Shown: positions 54,301-61,622 of the stretch, one piece after another
Layout: every line of letters begins with the position of its first letter
Numbering within the stretch: position 1 is the stretch's first letter
NCBI RefSeq assembly: GCF_023509015.1
Contig: NZ_CP094975.1
Location: 4,891,501 to 4,955,500, forward strand
Reading direction: 5' to 3'
DNA: 64,000 bases
DNA from: Pseudomonas abieticivorans
Lineage (GTDB): Bacteria > Pseudomonadota > Gammaproteobacteria > Pseudomonadales > Pseudomonadaceae
The notes under the pieces: generated by a model
Told to the model about the DNA's origin: nothing
Databases searched by the model: none
What the model saw: the letters and a program-made list of their open reading frames with translations, nothing else
Position numbers and translations under genes: made by a program

Positions 54301-54700
54301 TTTCGAAGGTGAGCCGGCCCGGCCCCTTGAAGAGCGGCGTGGCAAGTACAGCCCCTACAAGGATGTCAGCGGCGTGCTGCGCTCCTTCGACTACGCTGCG
54401 GCCATGGCATTGCGCAATGCGCAGAGCGTGGACGTCTCGGTGGACGCCCAGCAAGCCCGCCAGCGGGTGGCCAAACGCTACCTGCATGAGGCACGACACG
54501 CGTTTATCGAGGCCTATGGCCTGGCCACGGCCAGCCTGCCCCATGCCTGGCACGACGCCGATGGCGAGCGCGCGGCACTGGAGTTGTTCAGCCTGGAGAA
54601 GGCCGCTTACGAGATTGCTTATGAAGCCGAAAATCGCCCGAGCTGGCTGGCCGTGCCTTTGCATGGCTTATTCGGGTTATTGAGTACCAGGGGAGAGTAG
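51383..54700 (+). CDS. treS: Trehalose synthase-maltokinase fusion (TreS-Pep2)
   Basis: 1105 residues with two enzymes. TreS part (about 10-560): [20 protein letters not shown], nucleophile Asp212 in LRLDAIPYL, acid/base Glu254 in AEANQWPED, and Asp325 in RNHDELTLE; it interconverts trehalose and maltose. The maltokinase part (from ~600) starts [20 protein letters not shown] and has the catalytic loop VHGDLHLGQ (near residue 953) and [20 protein letters not shown], the pattern of aminoglycoside-kinase-like Pep2; it phosphorylates maltose with ATP. The fusion delivers maltose-1-phosphate to GlgE. It is separated by 2 bp from glgB. Confidence 0.95.
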   Translation: MARKHRSAAFIDDPLWYKDAVIYQVHVKSFFDSNNDGIGDFAGLIAKLDYIADLGVNTIWLLPFYPSPRRDDGYDIAEYKAVHSDYGTMADAKRFITEAHSRGLRVITELVINHTSDQHPWFQRARRAKAGSKARDFYVWSDTDQKYDGTRIIFLDTEKSNWTWDPVAGQYFWHRFYSHQPDLNFDNPQVMKAVIGVMRYWLDMGIDGLRLDAIPYLIERDGTNNENLPETHQVLKQIRAEIDANYPDRMLLAEANQWPEDTQLYFGDVHGANGDECHMAFHFPLMPRMYMALAQEDRFPITDILRQTPEIPANCQWAIFLRNHDELTLEMVTDRERDYLWNYYAADRRARINLGIRRRLAPLLERDRRRIELLNSLLLSMPGTPTLYYGDEIGMGDNIYLGDRDGVRTPMQWSIDRNGGFSRADPASLVLPPIMDPLYGYQSVNVETQANDPHSLLNWNRRLLAVRKQQKAFGRGTLKMLSPSNRRILAYIREYTGADGKTELILCVANVSRAAQAAELDLAQYAGMVPVEMLGGSAFPPIGQLNFLLTLPPYGFYWFLLAAENQMPSWHVEPAQPLPDFTTLVLKKRMEELLEDPSRSALETTALPQYLPKRRWFAGKDAGIDSVRIAYGVRFGTPAVPVLLSEIEVVGGGQTARYQFPFGFLGEDQLTSALPQQLALSRVRRGRQVGLITDAFVLESFIHAVINGMQVGTVLPCEEGDVRFEPAPALAGLGLNESSEIRYLSAEQSNSSVVVGGSLVLKMIRRVNAGIHPELEMGAYLTAAGYANISPLLGSVSRVQADGTPNLLMIAQGYLNNQGDAWAWTQNNLERAIRDEMAVAHSEQAQHYNALGELADFAGLLGQRLGEMHQVLAAPTDNADFQASPSNKQHAKDWSHSVSAQVVRALQLLEQRRPELDGEDQGLVDDLLKQRKSLLAHVDKLSKQAVGGLVMRVHGDLHLGQVLVVQGDAYLIDFEGEPARPLEERRGKYSPYKDVSGVLRSFDYAAAMALRNAQSVDVSVDAQQARQRVAKRYLHEARHAFIEAYGLATASLPHAWHDADGERAALELFSLEKAAYEIAYEAENRPSWLAVPLHGLFGLLSTRGE

Positions 54701-54702
54701 TA

Positions 54703-56922
54703 ATGAGTGCGCACAAGGAAAAAGGCCAGCGTGGGAAAGTCCCGCCAAAGGCTGATATCGACGCGCTGGTTCGCGCCGAGCACCATGATCCGTTTTCGGT
54801 ACTGGGCCCGCACGCCGATGGTGCAGGTGGTCAGTATATTCGTGCCTATTTGCCCAATGCGCTGAGCGTGAACGTATTGGCCAAGGATTCGGGCGAATAC
54901 CTGGGTACGTTGGAACAACTGGAGACCCCCGGTTTTTTTGTGGGTCAGTTTGCGCAGTGGTGCCCGTATGTGCTGCAGGTGCAATGGGCGGGCGGCGAGC
55001 AGGTCAGCGAAGACCCCTACAGCTTCGGCCCCTTGCTCGGCGAGATGGACATCTACCTGTTCGCCGAAGGTAACCACCGTGACCTGAGCAGCGCCCTGGG
55101 CGCGCAGTGCGTGGAAGTGGACGGCGTGCAGGGCGTGCGCTTCGCGGTCTGGGCGCCCAATGCCCGACGGGTGTCGGTGGTGGGTGACTTCAACGTATGG
55201 GACGGCCGTCGCCACCCCATGCGCTTGCGCCAACCCAGCGGCGTGTGGGAGGTGTTCGTGCCGCGCCTGCAGCCGGGCGAGTCGTACAAATACGAAATCC
55301 TTGGCCAGGACGGCATCCTGCCGCTCAAGGCCGACCCGGTGGCGCTGGCCACGGAGCTACCGCCTTCGACCGCCTCGAAAGTGGCCCAGCCGCTGTACCA
55401 TCACTGGAACGACGGCGCCTGGATGGACAGCCGAACGGCCCGCCATGGCACCGACGCGCCGCTGTCGATCTATGAACTACACGCCGGATCCTGGCAGTGC
55501 GAGGTCAATGAAGAGGGCGTGGTACGGCCTTACAGCTGGCAGGAATTGAGCGATCGCTTGATCCCCTACATTCAGCAGTTGGGCTTCACCCACATCGAAC
55601 TGATGCCGATCATGGAACACCCCTTTGGTGGTTCGTGGGGCTATCAGCCGTTGTCGCAATTCGCGCCGTCGGCCCGCTATGGCTCGCCGCAAGACTTTGC
55701 CCAGTTTATCGACGCCTGCCACCAGGCCGGCATCGGCGTGATCCTGGACTGGGTGCCCGCGCATTTTCCGACCGACACCCACGGCCTGGCCCGTTTCGAC
55801 GGCACCGCGCTGTACGAATACGACAACCCGCTGGAGGGCTTCCACCAGGACTGGGACACGCTGATCTACAACCTGGGCCGCACCGAGGTGCACGGTTTCA
55901 TGCTGGCCTCGGCGCTGCACTGGCTCAAGCATTTCCATATTGATGGCTTGCGGGTGGACGCCGTGGCCTCGATGCTTTACCGCGATTACTCGCGCAAGGC
56001 CGGCGAGTGGATCCCCAACCGCCACGGTGGGCGGGAGAACCTGGAAGCCATTGATTTCCTGCGCCACCTCAACGACGTGGTCGCGATCGAGGCGCCTGGT
56101 GCCCTGGTGATCGCCGAAGAGTCCACCGCCTGGCCCGGCGTGAGCCAGCCCACTCAACAGGGCGGCCTGGGCTTCAACTACAAGTGGAACATGGGCTGGA
56201 TGCACGACACGCTGCACTACATCCAGAATGACCCGATCCACCGCGCCCATCATCACAACGAAATGAGCTTCGGGCTGATTTATGCCTACTCCGAGCATTT
56301 CATCCTGCCGATCTCCCACGACGAGGTGGTGCACGGCAAGCATTCGCTGATCGACAAGATGCCCGGCGACCGCTGGCAGAAATTCGCCAACCTGCGCGCC
56401 TACCTGACCTTCATGTGGGCGCACCCAGGCAAGAAACTGCTGTTCATGGGCTGCGAATTCGGCCAGTGGCGCGAATGGAACCACGACACTGAACTGGACT
56501 GGTACCTGCTCAAATACGGCGAGCACTTGGGCGTGCAAAAACTGGTCGGTGACCTCAACCGCCTGTACCGCGAAGAGCCAGCCCTGCACCAGCAGGACTG
56601 CCTGCCGCAGGGCTTCCAGTGGCTGATCGGTGACGATGCGGTCAACAGCGTGTTCGCCTGGCTGCGTTGGAGCCGCGACGGCGAGCCGCTGTTGGTGGTG
56701 GCCAACTTCACCCCGGTGCCACGCGAGGGCTACCGCATTGGCGTGCCGTTTGCCGAGCGTTGGGAGGAAGTGCTCAATAGCGATGCGGAAAGTTATGCCG
56801 GCTCCAACTATGGCAATGGCGGTGGCGTGGCCACCGAGCAGCTTCCCAGCCATGGGCAGCCATTGTCGCTGTCCTTGAACCTGCCGCCGTTGGCGGTGCT
56901 GATCTTGCGGCCGGTGAAATAA
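54703..56922 (+). CDS. glgB: GlgB, 1,4-alpha-glucan branching enzyme
   Basis: 739 residues. An N-terminal CBM48 pair ([15 protein letters not shown] and [20 protein letters not shown]) is followed by a GH13 barrel: YELHAGSWQ, nucleophile Asp419 in [11 protein letters not shown], general acid Glu472 in VIAEEST, Asp540 in SHDEVVHGK. It cuts alpha-1,4 chains and reattaches them by alpha-1,6 bonds. GGGGAGA overlapping the treS stop supplies the ribosome site. It is the third gene of the glgE operon. The product is branched glucan, a storage and desiccation-protective polymer precursor (known for GlgE pathways in pseudomonads). Confidence 0.96.
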   Translation: MSAHKEKGQRGKVPPKADIDALVRAEHHDPFSVLGPHADGAGGQYIRAYLPNALSVNVLAKDSGEYLGTLEQLETPGFFVGQFAQWCPYVLQVQWAGGEQVSEDPYSFGPLLGEMDIYLFAEGNHRDLSSALGAQCVEVDGVQGVRFAVWAPNARRVSVVGDFNVWDGRRHPMRLRQPSGVWEVFVPRLQPGESYKYEILGQDGILPLKADPVALATELPPSTASKVAQPLYHHWNDGAWMDSRTARHGTDAPLSIYELHAGSWQCEVNEEGVVRPYSWQELSDRLIPYIQQLGFTHIELMPIMEHPFGGSWGYQPLSQFAPSARYGSPQDFAQFIDACHQAGIGVILDWVPAHFPTDTHGLARFDGTALYEYDNPLEGFHQDWDTLIYNLGRTEVHGFMLASALHWLKHFHIDGLRVDAVASMLYRDYSRKAGEWIPNRHGGRENLEAIDFLRHLNDVVAIEAPGALVIAEESTAWPGVSQPTQQGGLGFNYKWNMGWMHDTLHYIQNDPIHRAHHHNEMSFGLIYAYSEHFILPISHDEVVHGKHSLIDKMPGDRWQKFANLRAYLTFMWAHPGKKLLFMGCEFGQWREWNHDTELDWYLLKYGEHLGVQKLVGDLNRLYREEPALHQQDCLPQGFQWLIGDDAVNSVFAWLRWSRDGEPLLVVANFTPVPREGYRIGVPFAERWEEVLNSDAESYAGSNYGNGGGVATEQLPSHGQPLSLSLNLPPLAVLILRPVK

Positions 56923-56955
56923 CCGCCTGCCGCTGGATAGCGGCCTGCCGGCCGC

Positions 56956-57687
56956 TCACCAGCGCATCCGCACGCCTAGGTCCGCCACCAGCCCGTTCAA
57001 GTCATTCTGATCGGCCGGGCTGCTGTAGTCGGCGCTTACGAACATGCTGACGGTGGACGTCAGCTTCGCCACCAGGCCCAGGCCGACTTCCACGGTGGGG
57101 GAGTTGCGGCTGCTGCTGATTTTGTCGACCTGGTCCAGGTTGATGTTGTTGCTGCCGGTCAGGTTGTACAGCAGGCTGGTGCGCACAAAGGACTCGAACG
57201 GCAGGCCGTTGACTTCGTAGCGCCCGGACAATTTCGCGCCCACCCGGCCAGACCAACTCGATTGCGCATCGATGGACTGTGGCGAGCTATTTTCACCGGG
57301 GGTGCCGGGCAGGAACTGCTGGTTGATCAACTGGGCCTGGGGTTCGAAGGTCCAATGCTGGGACAGGTCGAACGGAATGCCACCCTGCAATGACAGTGTC
57401 AATACCTGGCCACTGACCTGTACCAGGTTGCCGTCGCTGCTTTTACCCACCCCTTGCAACTGGGCGCCACTGGCGCTGGCGTCGACGTGCCAGCCCTGGC
57501 TGTCACGCTGGCTCCAGAAGGTGCCGGGTGTGCTTGCGCGGTTTTCGGCCAAGGCAGCCGAGGCTGGCGTAGTGGGCAGGTAATCGTTCAGATCAAAGGC
57601 CAGGGTTTCCAGCGAGGTTGCCAGCAGCATCGACGTGGAAACCGCGTAGAAAAAGTACTCAAGGCCCAGTGCCGAGGTCATTTTCAT
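56956..57687 (-). CDS. Truncated autotransporter-like beta-barrel protein
   Basis: 243 residues. Residues ~50-243 look like the C-terminal barrel of a classical autotransporter: FWSQRDSQGWHVDASASGAQ, then LSLQGGIPFDLSQHWTFEPQ, AQLINQQFLPG, SSWSGRVGAKLSGRYEVNG and the terminal DLGVRMRW ending in Trp. There is no passenger domain, and the N-terminus (SALGLEYFFYAVSTSMLLAT) is a poor signal peptide with no clear cleavage site. It may be a remnant of a larger adhesin/esterase whose front was lost, or a short barrel of its own. A proper AGGAG site precedes the ATG. No homologous front piece is seen upstream. Confidence 0.6.
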   Translation of the reverse strand: MKMTSALGLEYFFYAVSTSMLLATSLETLAFDLNDYLPTTPASAALAENRASTPGTFWSQRDSQGWHVDASASGAQLQGVGKSSDGNLVQVSGQVLTLSLQGGIPFDLSQHWTFEPQAQLINQQFLPGTPGENSSPQSIDAQSSWSGRVGAKLSGRYEVNGLPFESFVRTSLLYNLTGSNNINLDQVDKISSSRNSPTVEVGLGLVAKLTSTVSMFVSADYSSPADQNDLNGLVADLGVRMRW

Positions 57688-57987
57688 GACGGTTCTCCTG
57701 TGTTGTGCGCCGGGCGAGGAGGCTGTCGTGTGCGTCGCACACGGGCAGCCGGGCCCGCGAACTCAAACGTGCGAGACGCGCTGAAAGGCGCGGGCCAGAG
57801 GCTTGGTTCGGTGATTTATTATGTGTTGTGTTAGTTGTAGCTAAGGAGAGAGGAGGGGTTGCGTCAAGGAAATGGAACTTTCCCGAAGGCGGGTTATTGG
57901 GGGATTTAACCCATTGAATTGGTAACGTTTGCCGTGCTTGATAGCTGAGCGGGGTCTATGCGCCCGCCCGGCTATTTCGAAACGGTT
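57688..57987. other. 300-bp intergenic region with leader hairpin
   Basis: A near-perfect hairpin at 57721-57750 (CGTGTGCG/CGCACACG core extended by GGCTG/CAGCC) sits in the 5' leader of the barrel gene, 34 bp before its start. The segment 57815-57900 is purine-rich with no gene. No REP seen. Confidence 0.55.
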
Positions 57988-58783
57988 CTACAAGTGCACT
58001 TCCACGGCCAGCGGCAGGTGATCGGAAAGGTGTGTCCACGGTTTGTGGCTGAGGATTTTTGGCTCGTGACTGGTAGCGTTGCGCAGGTACACGCGGTCCA
58101 ACCGCAATAGCGGGAAGCGTGCCGGGTAGGTCTTGGCCAGCCGCCCATGGTGCTGTTCAAACGCTTCGTGCAGGTCGCGCGCCTGGGTCAGGGTGGTGTT
58201 GCCGCGCAGTTGCCAATCGTTGAAGTCGCCGGCGATGATCACGGGGGCGTTGGGGTCCAGTGAGTCGAGCAATTGGCGCAGCAACGCCAGTTGCTGCTGG
58301 CGGTGGGTTTCGAGCAGCGACAGGTGTACGCAGATCGCATGCACCTCGGCATGCCCGGGGACTTGCAAGATGCAGTGCAACAGCCCGCGGCGCTCGGGGC
58401 CGGTGATCGAGACATCGAGGTTGCGGTAGTGCAGGATCGGGTATTTGGACAGCAGCGCGTTGCCGTGGTGGCCGTCCGGGTAGACCGCATTGCGCCCGTA
58501 AGCGTAGTCGGACCACATGCTGTCGGCCAGAAACTCGTACTGGGACATTTCCGGCCAGTTGTGGTGGCGGTTGGCGGTGGCGCTCGTGCTCGCCAAGCAC
58601 CTCCTGTAAAAACACCAGGTCGGCGCGGGTGCTGCGCACGGCCTCGCGCAATTCGGGCAGGATGAAACGACGGTTGAAGGCGGTGAAGCCCTTGTGGGTG
58701 TTGACGGTCAGCACGCGCAGGCGGTGAACGTCGGTGGGGCAGTCCGGCGGCGGTACCGGTTGACCTGCGCGGGTGGCGGTCAC
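57988..58783 (-). pseudogene. EEP-family (endonuclease/exonuclease/phosphatase) hydrolase, frameshifted
   Basis: The 5' part (from 58783) reads [20 protein letters not shown] to [15 protein letters not shown], then loses similarity. The 3' part in the adjacent frame reads [40 protein letters not shown], the catalytic IIAGDFNDW and the end HLSDHLPLAVEVHL. Together they make one EEP protein of about 264 residues; removing a single base (plus-strand G near 58576) restores it. EEP members are Mg-dependent nucleases or phosphodiesterases (YbhP-like proteins next to cardiolipin synthases are cousins). As written, the gene is split. Functional loss versus a base-calling error cannot be decided from the window. 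Confidence 0.82.
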
Positions 58784-58860
58784 GGGGGCTCCTTAGGGTG
58801 AATGCCTGTGTTAGTTGGGACTGGCGTGGAGGGTGCGCGGTTCCTTCGGCGTGGGGTGTT

Positions 58861-58909
58861 TTCGCGGATAAATCCGCTCCTACCCTGTAGGAGCGGATTT
58901 ATCCGCGAA
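58861..58909. repeat. Tail-to-tail REP pair, perfect inverted repeat
   Basis: Two full REP copies in outward orientation. TTCGCGGATAAATCCGCTCC plus TAC, then CCT, then the exact inverse to 58909. A 23-bp perfect stem with a 3-base loop, unlike the head-to-head spaced REPINs elsewhere in the window. Between the EEP gene and glgX. Confidence 0.9.
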
Positions 58910-58924
58910 TCAGGCGATGAGGCC

Positions 58925-61084
58925 TTACTCTTCCACTTCGCGATGCAACTCAAACAACAGCAGCGAACGCCCGGTCACCAGGAAGTCGCTGCCAAAGTCC
59001 AGCCGTTCATGACTGCGCAGGTCTGGGCGATTAGTGTCCACCAGGCAATTCCAAAATTCGCCCTCGGGCACTTCCGGCAGCACAAAATTGACCACGTCAT
59101 GGTGCGCGTTGACGATCAGCAGCAAGGTTGCGTCGGCACCCGGTTTACGGATGCCGCTAGGCTGGGCGCGGCCGTCCAAAACCATCCCCAGGCACCGGCC
59201 GTTGCCGTCCTGCCATTGCTCGGTGGTCATTTCGCTGCCGTCGGGTGCCAGCCAGGTGACGTCCTTCACGCCAATGTCTTCGTTGTAGGTGCCCACCAAA
59301 AAGCGGTTGCGGCGCAGGATCGGATAGCTCATGCGCAGCTTGATCAGGCGACGTACAAAACGCTGCAGGCTTTTGCCTTCCTCGTCCAGGTCCCAGTTGA
59401 TCCAACCGATCTCGCTGTCCTGGCAGTAGGCGTTGTTGTTGCCATGCTGGGTGCGGGCGAACTCGTCGCCGGCGACGATCATCGGCGTGCCTTGGGCGAA
59501 CAGCAGGGTGGCGAAAAAGTTACGCATCTGCCGATAGCGCAGTGCGTTGATCTCCGGGTCGTCGGTGGGGCCTTCGACGCCGTGGTTCCAAGAGATATTG
59601 TTGTTGCTGCCGTCCTGGTTGTTCTCGTCGTTGTCTTCGTTGTGCTTGTCGTTGTACGACACCAAGTCCTTGAGGGTAAAGCCGTCGTGGGCGGTGATGA
59701 AGTTGACCGAGGTATAGGGCCTGCGGCCACGCTGGTTGAACAGCTCGCCGGAGGCGGTCATGCGCCCGGCGAAGTCGGCCAACTGGCCGTCGTCACCCTT
59801 CCAGAAAGCCCGCACGGTGTCGCGAAAGCGATCGTTCCATTCGGCCCAGCCCGGCGCGAACCCGCCCACCTGGTAGCCGCCCGGGCCGCAGTCCCAGGGC
59901 TCGGCAATCAGTTTGACCTGGCGCAGCACCGGGTCTTGGCGGCATGCCACCAGGAAGCTGTGACGCTCGTCGAAGCCTTCATGGTAGCGGCCCAGGATAG
60001 TCGCCAGGTCAAAGCGGAAGCCGTCCACGTGCATCTCGGTGGCCCAGTAGCGCAAGGAGTCGGTGACCATCTGCAGCACGCAGGGGTGGCTCAGGTCCAG
60101 GGTATTGCCAGTGCCGGAATCGTTGATGTAAAAGCGCTTGTTGTCGGGCATCAGCCGGTAGTAGGAGGCATTGTCGATGCCACGCATGCTCAAGGTCGGG
60201 CCTTGCTCGTTGCCTTCGGCGGTGTGGTTGTAGACCACGTCCAGGATCACTTCCAGGCCGGCGTCGTGCAGGTGCGCGACCATCTCCTTGAACTCGGCCA
60301 CCTTGCCATTGGCCAAGTAGCGCGGGTGCGGCGCGAAAAAGGTCAGGGAGTTGTAGCCCCAGTAGTTGTTCAGGCCTTTTTGCAGCAGGTGCTGGTCGTT
60401 GACGAAGCCATGGATGGGCAGCAACTCGATGGAGGTCACGCCCAGCTTGCGAATGTGCTCGACCACGTCCGGCACCATCAGGCCTGCGAAGGTGCCGCGC
60501 ACATCTTCAGGTACCGAAGGGTGGCGCATGCTGATGCCACGCACGTGGGTCTCATAGAAAATGGTCTTGTCCCACGGCACGTTGACGCGCTGGTCGCGGC
60601 CCCAGGTATAGGCCGGGTCGATCACCTTGCACTTGGGCACGAAGGGCGCGCTGTCGCGCTCGTCAAAGCTGAGGTCGCCGTCGGGGTGGCCGATGGTGTA
60701 GCCGAACAGCGCTTCGGACCATTTCAGCTCGCCGACCATTTGCTTGGCGTAGGGGTCGATCAGCAGCTTGTTGTGGTTGAAGCGGTGGCCATTCTCCGGA
60801 TCGTACGGGCCATACACACGGTAGCCGTAAGTCAGCCCGGGGTGGGCGTCGGGCAGGTAGCCGTGGAAGATCTCGTCGGTGTACTCCGGCAACTCGATGC
60901 GTTCCAGTTCGTTCTCGCCGCTGGCGTCGAACAGGCACAGTTCGACCTTGGTGGCGTTGGCGGAGAACAGCGCGAAGTTGACGCCAAGCCCATCCCACGT
61001 GGCACCCAGGGGGAAGGGCAGGCCCTCGCGTATACGTGTCGGTTCGGCAGCGGGTGGGGGCGTGGTGGTCTTTTGGCGGGCCAT
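58925..61084 (-). CDS. glgX: GlgX, glycogen debranching enzyme
   Basis: 719 residues. N-terminal CBM48 (PFPLGATWDGLGVNFALFSA), GH13_11 barrel motifs IFYETHVRGISMRHP, VVYNHTAEGN, the nucleophile segment MHVDGFRFDLATILGR, LIAEPWDCGPGGYQVG, and FITAHDGFTLKDLVSYNDKH. It hydrolyses alpha-1,6 branch points of phosphorylase-limit or GlgE-derived glucan, yielding linear maltooligosaccharides for TreY. The start at 61084 (AAGGA upstream) is preferred to in-frame codons reaching 61174. Downstream of treY and the DUF2934 gene on the same strand, so it probably shares their transcript; the gap of 170 bp to the DUF2934 gene may hold its own signals. Confidence 0.96.
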   Translation of the reverse strand: MARQKTTTPPPAAEPTRIREGLPFPLGATWDGLGVNFALFSANATKVELCLFDASGENELERIELPEYTDEIFHGYLPDAHPGLTYGYRVYGPYDPENGHRFNHNKLLIDPYAKQMVGELKWSEALFGYTIGHPDGDLSFDERDSAPFVPKCKVIDPAYTWGRDQRVNVPWDKTIFYETHVRGISMRHPSVPEDVRGTFAGLMVPDVVEHIRKLGVTSIELLPIHGFVNDQHLLQKGLNNYWGYNSLTFFAPHPRYLANGKVAEFKEMVAHLHDAGLEVILDVVYNHTAEGNEQGPTLSMRGIDNASYYRLMPDNKRFYINDSGTGNTLDLSHPCVLQMVTDSLRYWATEMHVDGFRFDLATILGRYHEGFDERHSFLVACRQDPVLRQVKLIAEPWDCGPGGYQVGGFAPGWAEWNDRFRDTVRAFWKGDDGQLADFAGRMTASGELFNQRGRRPYTSVNFITAHDGFTLKDLVSYNDKHNEDNDENNQDGSNNNISWNHGVEGPTDDPEINALRYRQMRNFFATLLFAQGTPMIVAGDEFARTQHGNNNAYCQDSEIGWINWDLDEEGKSLQRFVRRLIKLRMSYPILRRNRFLVGTYNEDIGVKDVTWLAPDGSEMTTEQWQDGNGRCLGMVLDGRAQPSGIRKPGADATLLLIVNAHHDVVNFVLPEVPEGEFWNCLVDTNRPDLRSHERLDFGSDFLVTGRSLLLFELHREVEE

Positions 61085-61254
61085 GGGGAAATCCTTGCGC
61101 GATGTTTTCAAAGGCATTGGGTAAAGGTTGATTGACTGCCAACCGGCTGAACGCCGGGCGCAACCGTCCCTCATCGATGAAGACGAAGGTTTTGTCGGGT
61201 GGCTGACGCTGCCGGTTAAGCGGCGTCAGGCCCGAGCGTGAGAGGGGGAAAGGG

Positions 61255-61608
61255 TCAGCTGGCGGGTGGCTTTTTGGCCGCAGGCTTGGGTTTTTTCTCG
61301 GCCACTGGTTTGGTCGCTGCGGGTTTCACCGGCTTAGGGGCGGCGGCAGGCTTGGCGGCGACCGGTTTTGCCGCAGGCTTGGGCGCAGGCTTGCTGGGGA
61401 CTGGTTGCGCGGCTTCGGCAGCCGCCGGCTTGGCCTTGGGCTTGGCAGCGGTAGCTTTGCCCTTGGCGGATTTGCTGGGGGCCAAGGCTTCGGCTTCGGC
61501 CAGTTTGCTCGCCATTTCCCAATGGCGGTCTTCATGGCCTTCCGGTTTGCCTTCAGACTCCCAGATCTGATAAGCGAATTCGCGTATACGTTTGTCTTCG
61601 GCACTCAT
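61255..61608 (-). CDS. DUF2934 protein with histone-H1-like Lys/Ala/Pro tail
   Basis: 117 residues. Residues 1-45 form the DUF2934 module: RIREFAYQIWESEGKPEG then HEDRHWEMASKLAEAEAL. The remaining ~70 residues are almost only Ala, Lys and Pro, in short AKPA/KPAA repeats (KPAAAPKPVKPAATKPVAEK), like the tails of bacterial H1-like proteins and AlgP. AGGAG precedes the ATG at 61608, which overrides an in-frame ATG at 61626. It starts 14 bp after the treY stop, inside a glucan/trehalose operon. DUF2934 has no established function to my knowledge; the tail predicts nucleic-acid or polyanion binding. Confidence 0.85.
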   Translation of the reverse strand: MSAEDKRIREFAYQIWESEGKPEGHEDRHWEMASKLAEAEALAPSKSAKGKATAAKPKAKPAAAEAAQPVPSKPAPKPAAKPVAAKPAAAPKPVKPAATKPVAEKKPKPAAKKPPAS

Positions 61609-61622
61609 TTCAACGCTCCTGA

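Noticed and set aside
58802-61135. 777-residue plus-strand frame across glgX
   Set aside because: Antisense shadow; lacks motifs and has the same biased composition. glgX carries all GH13 motifs on the minus strand.
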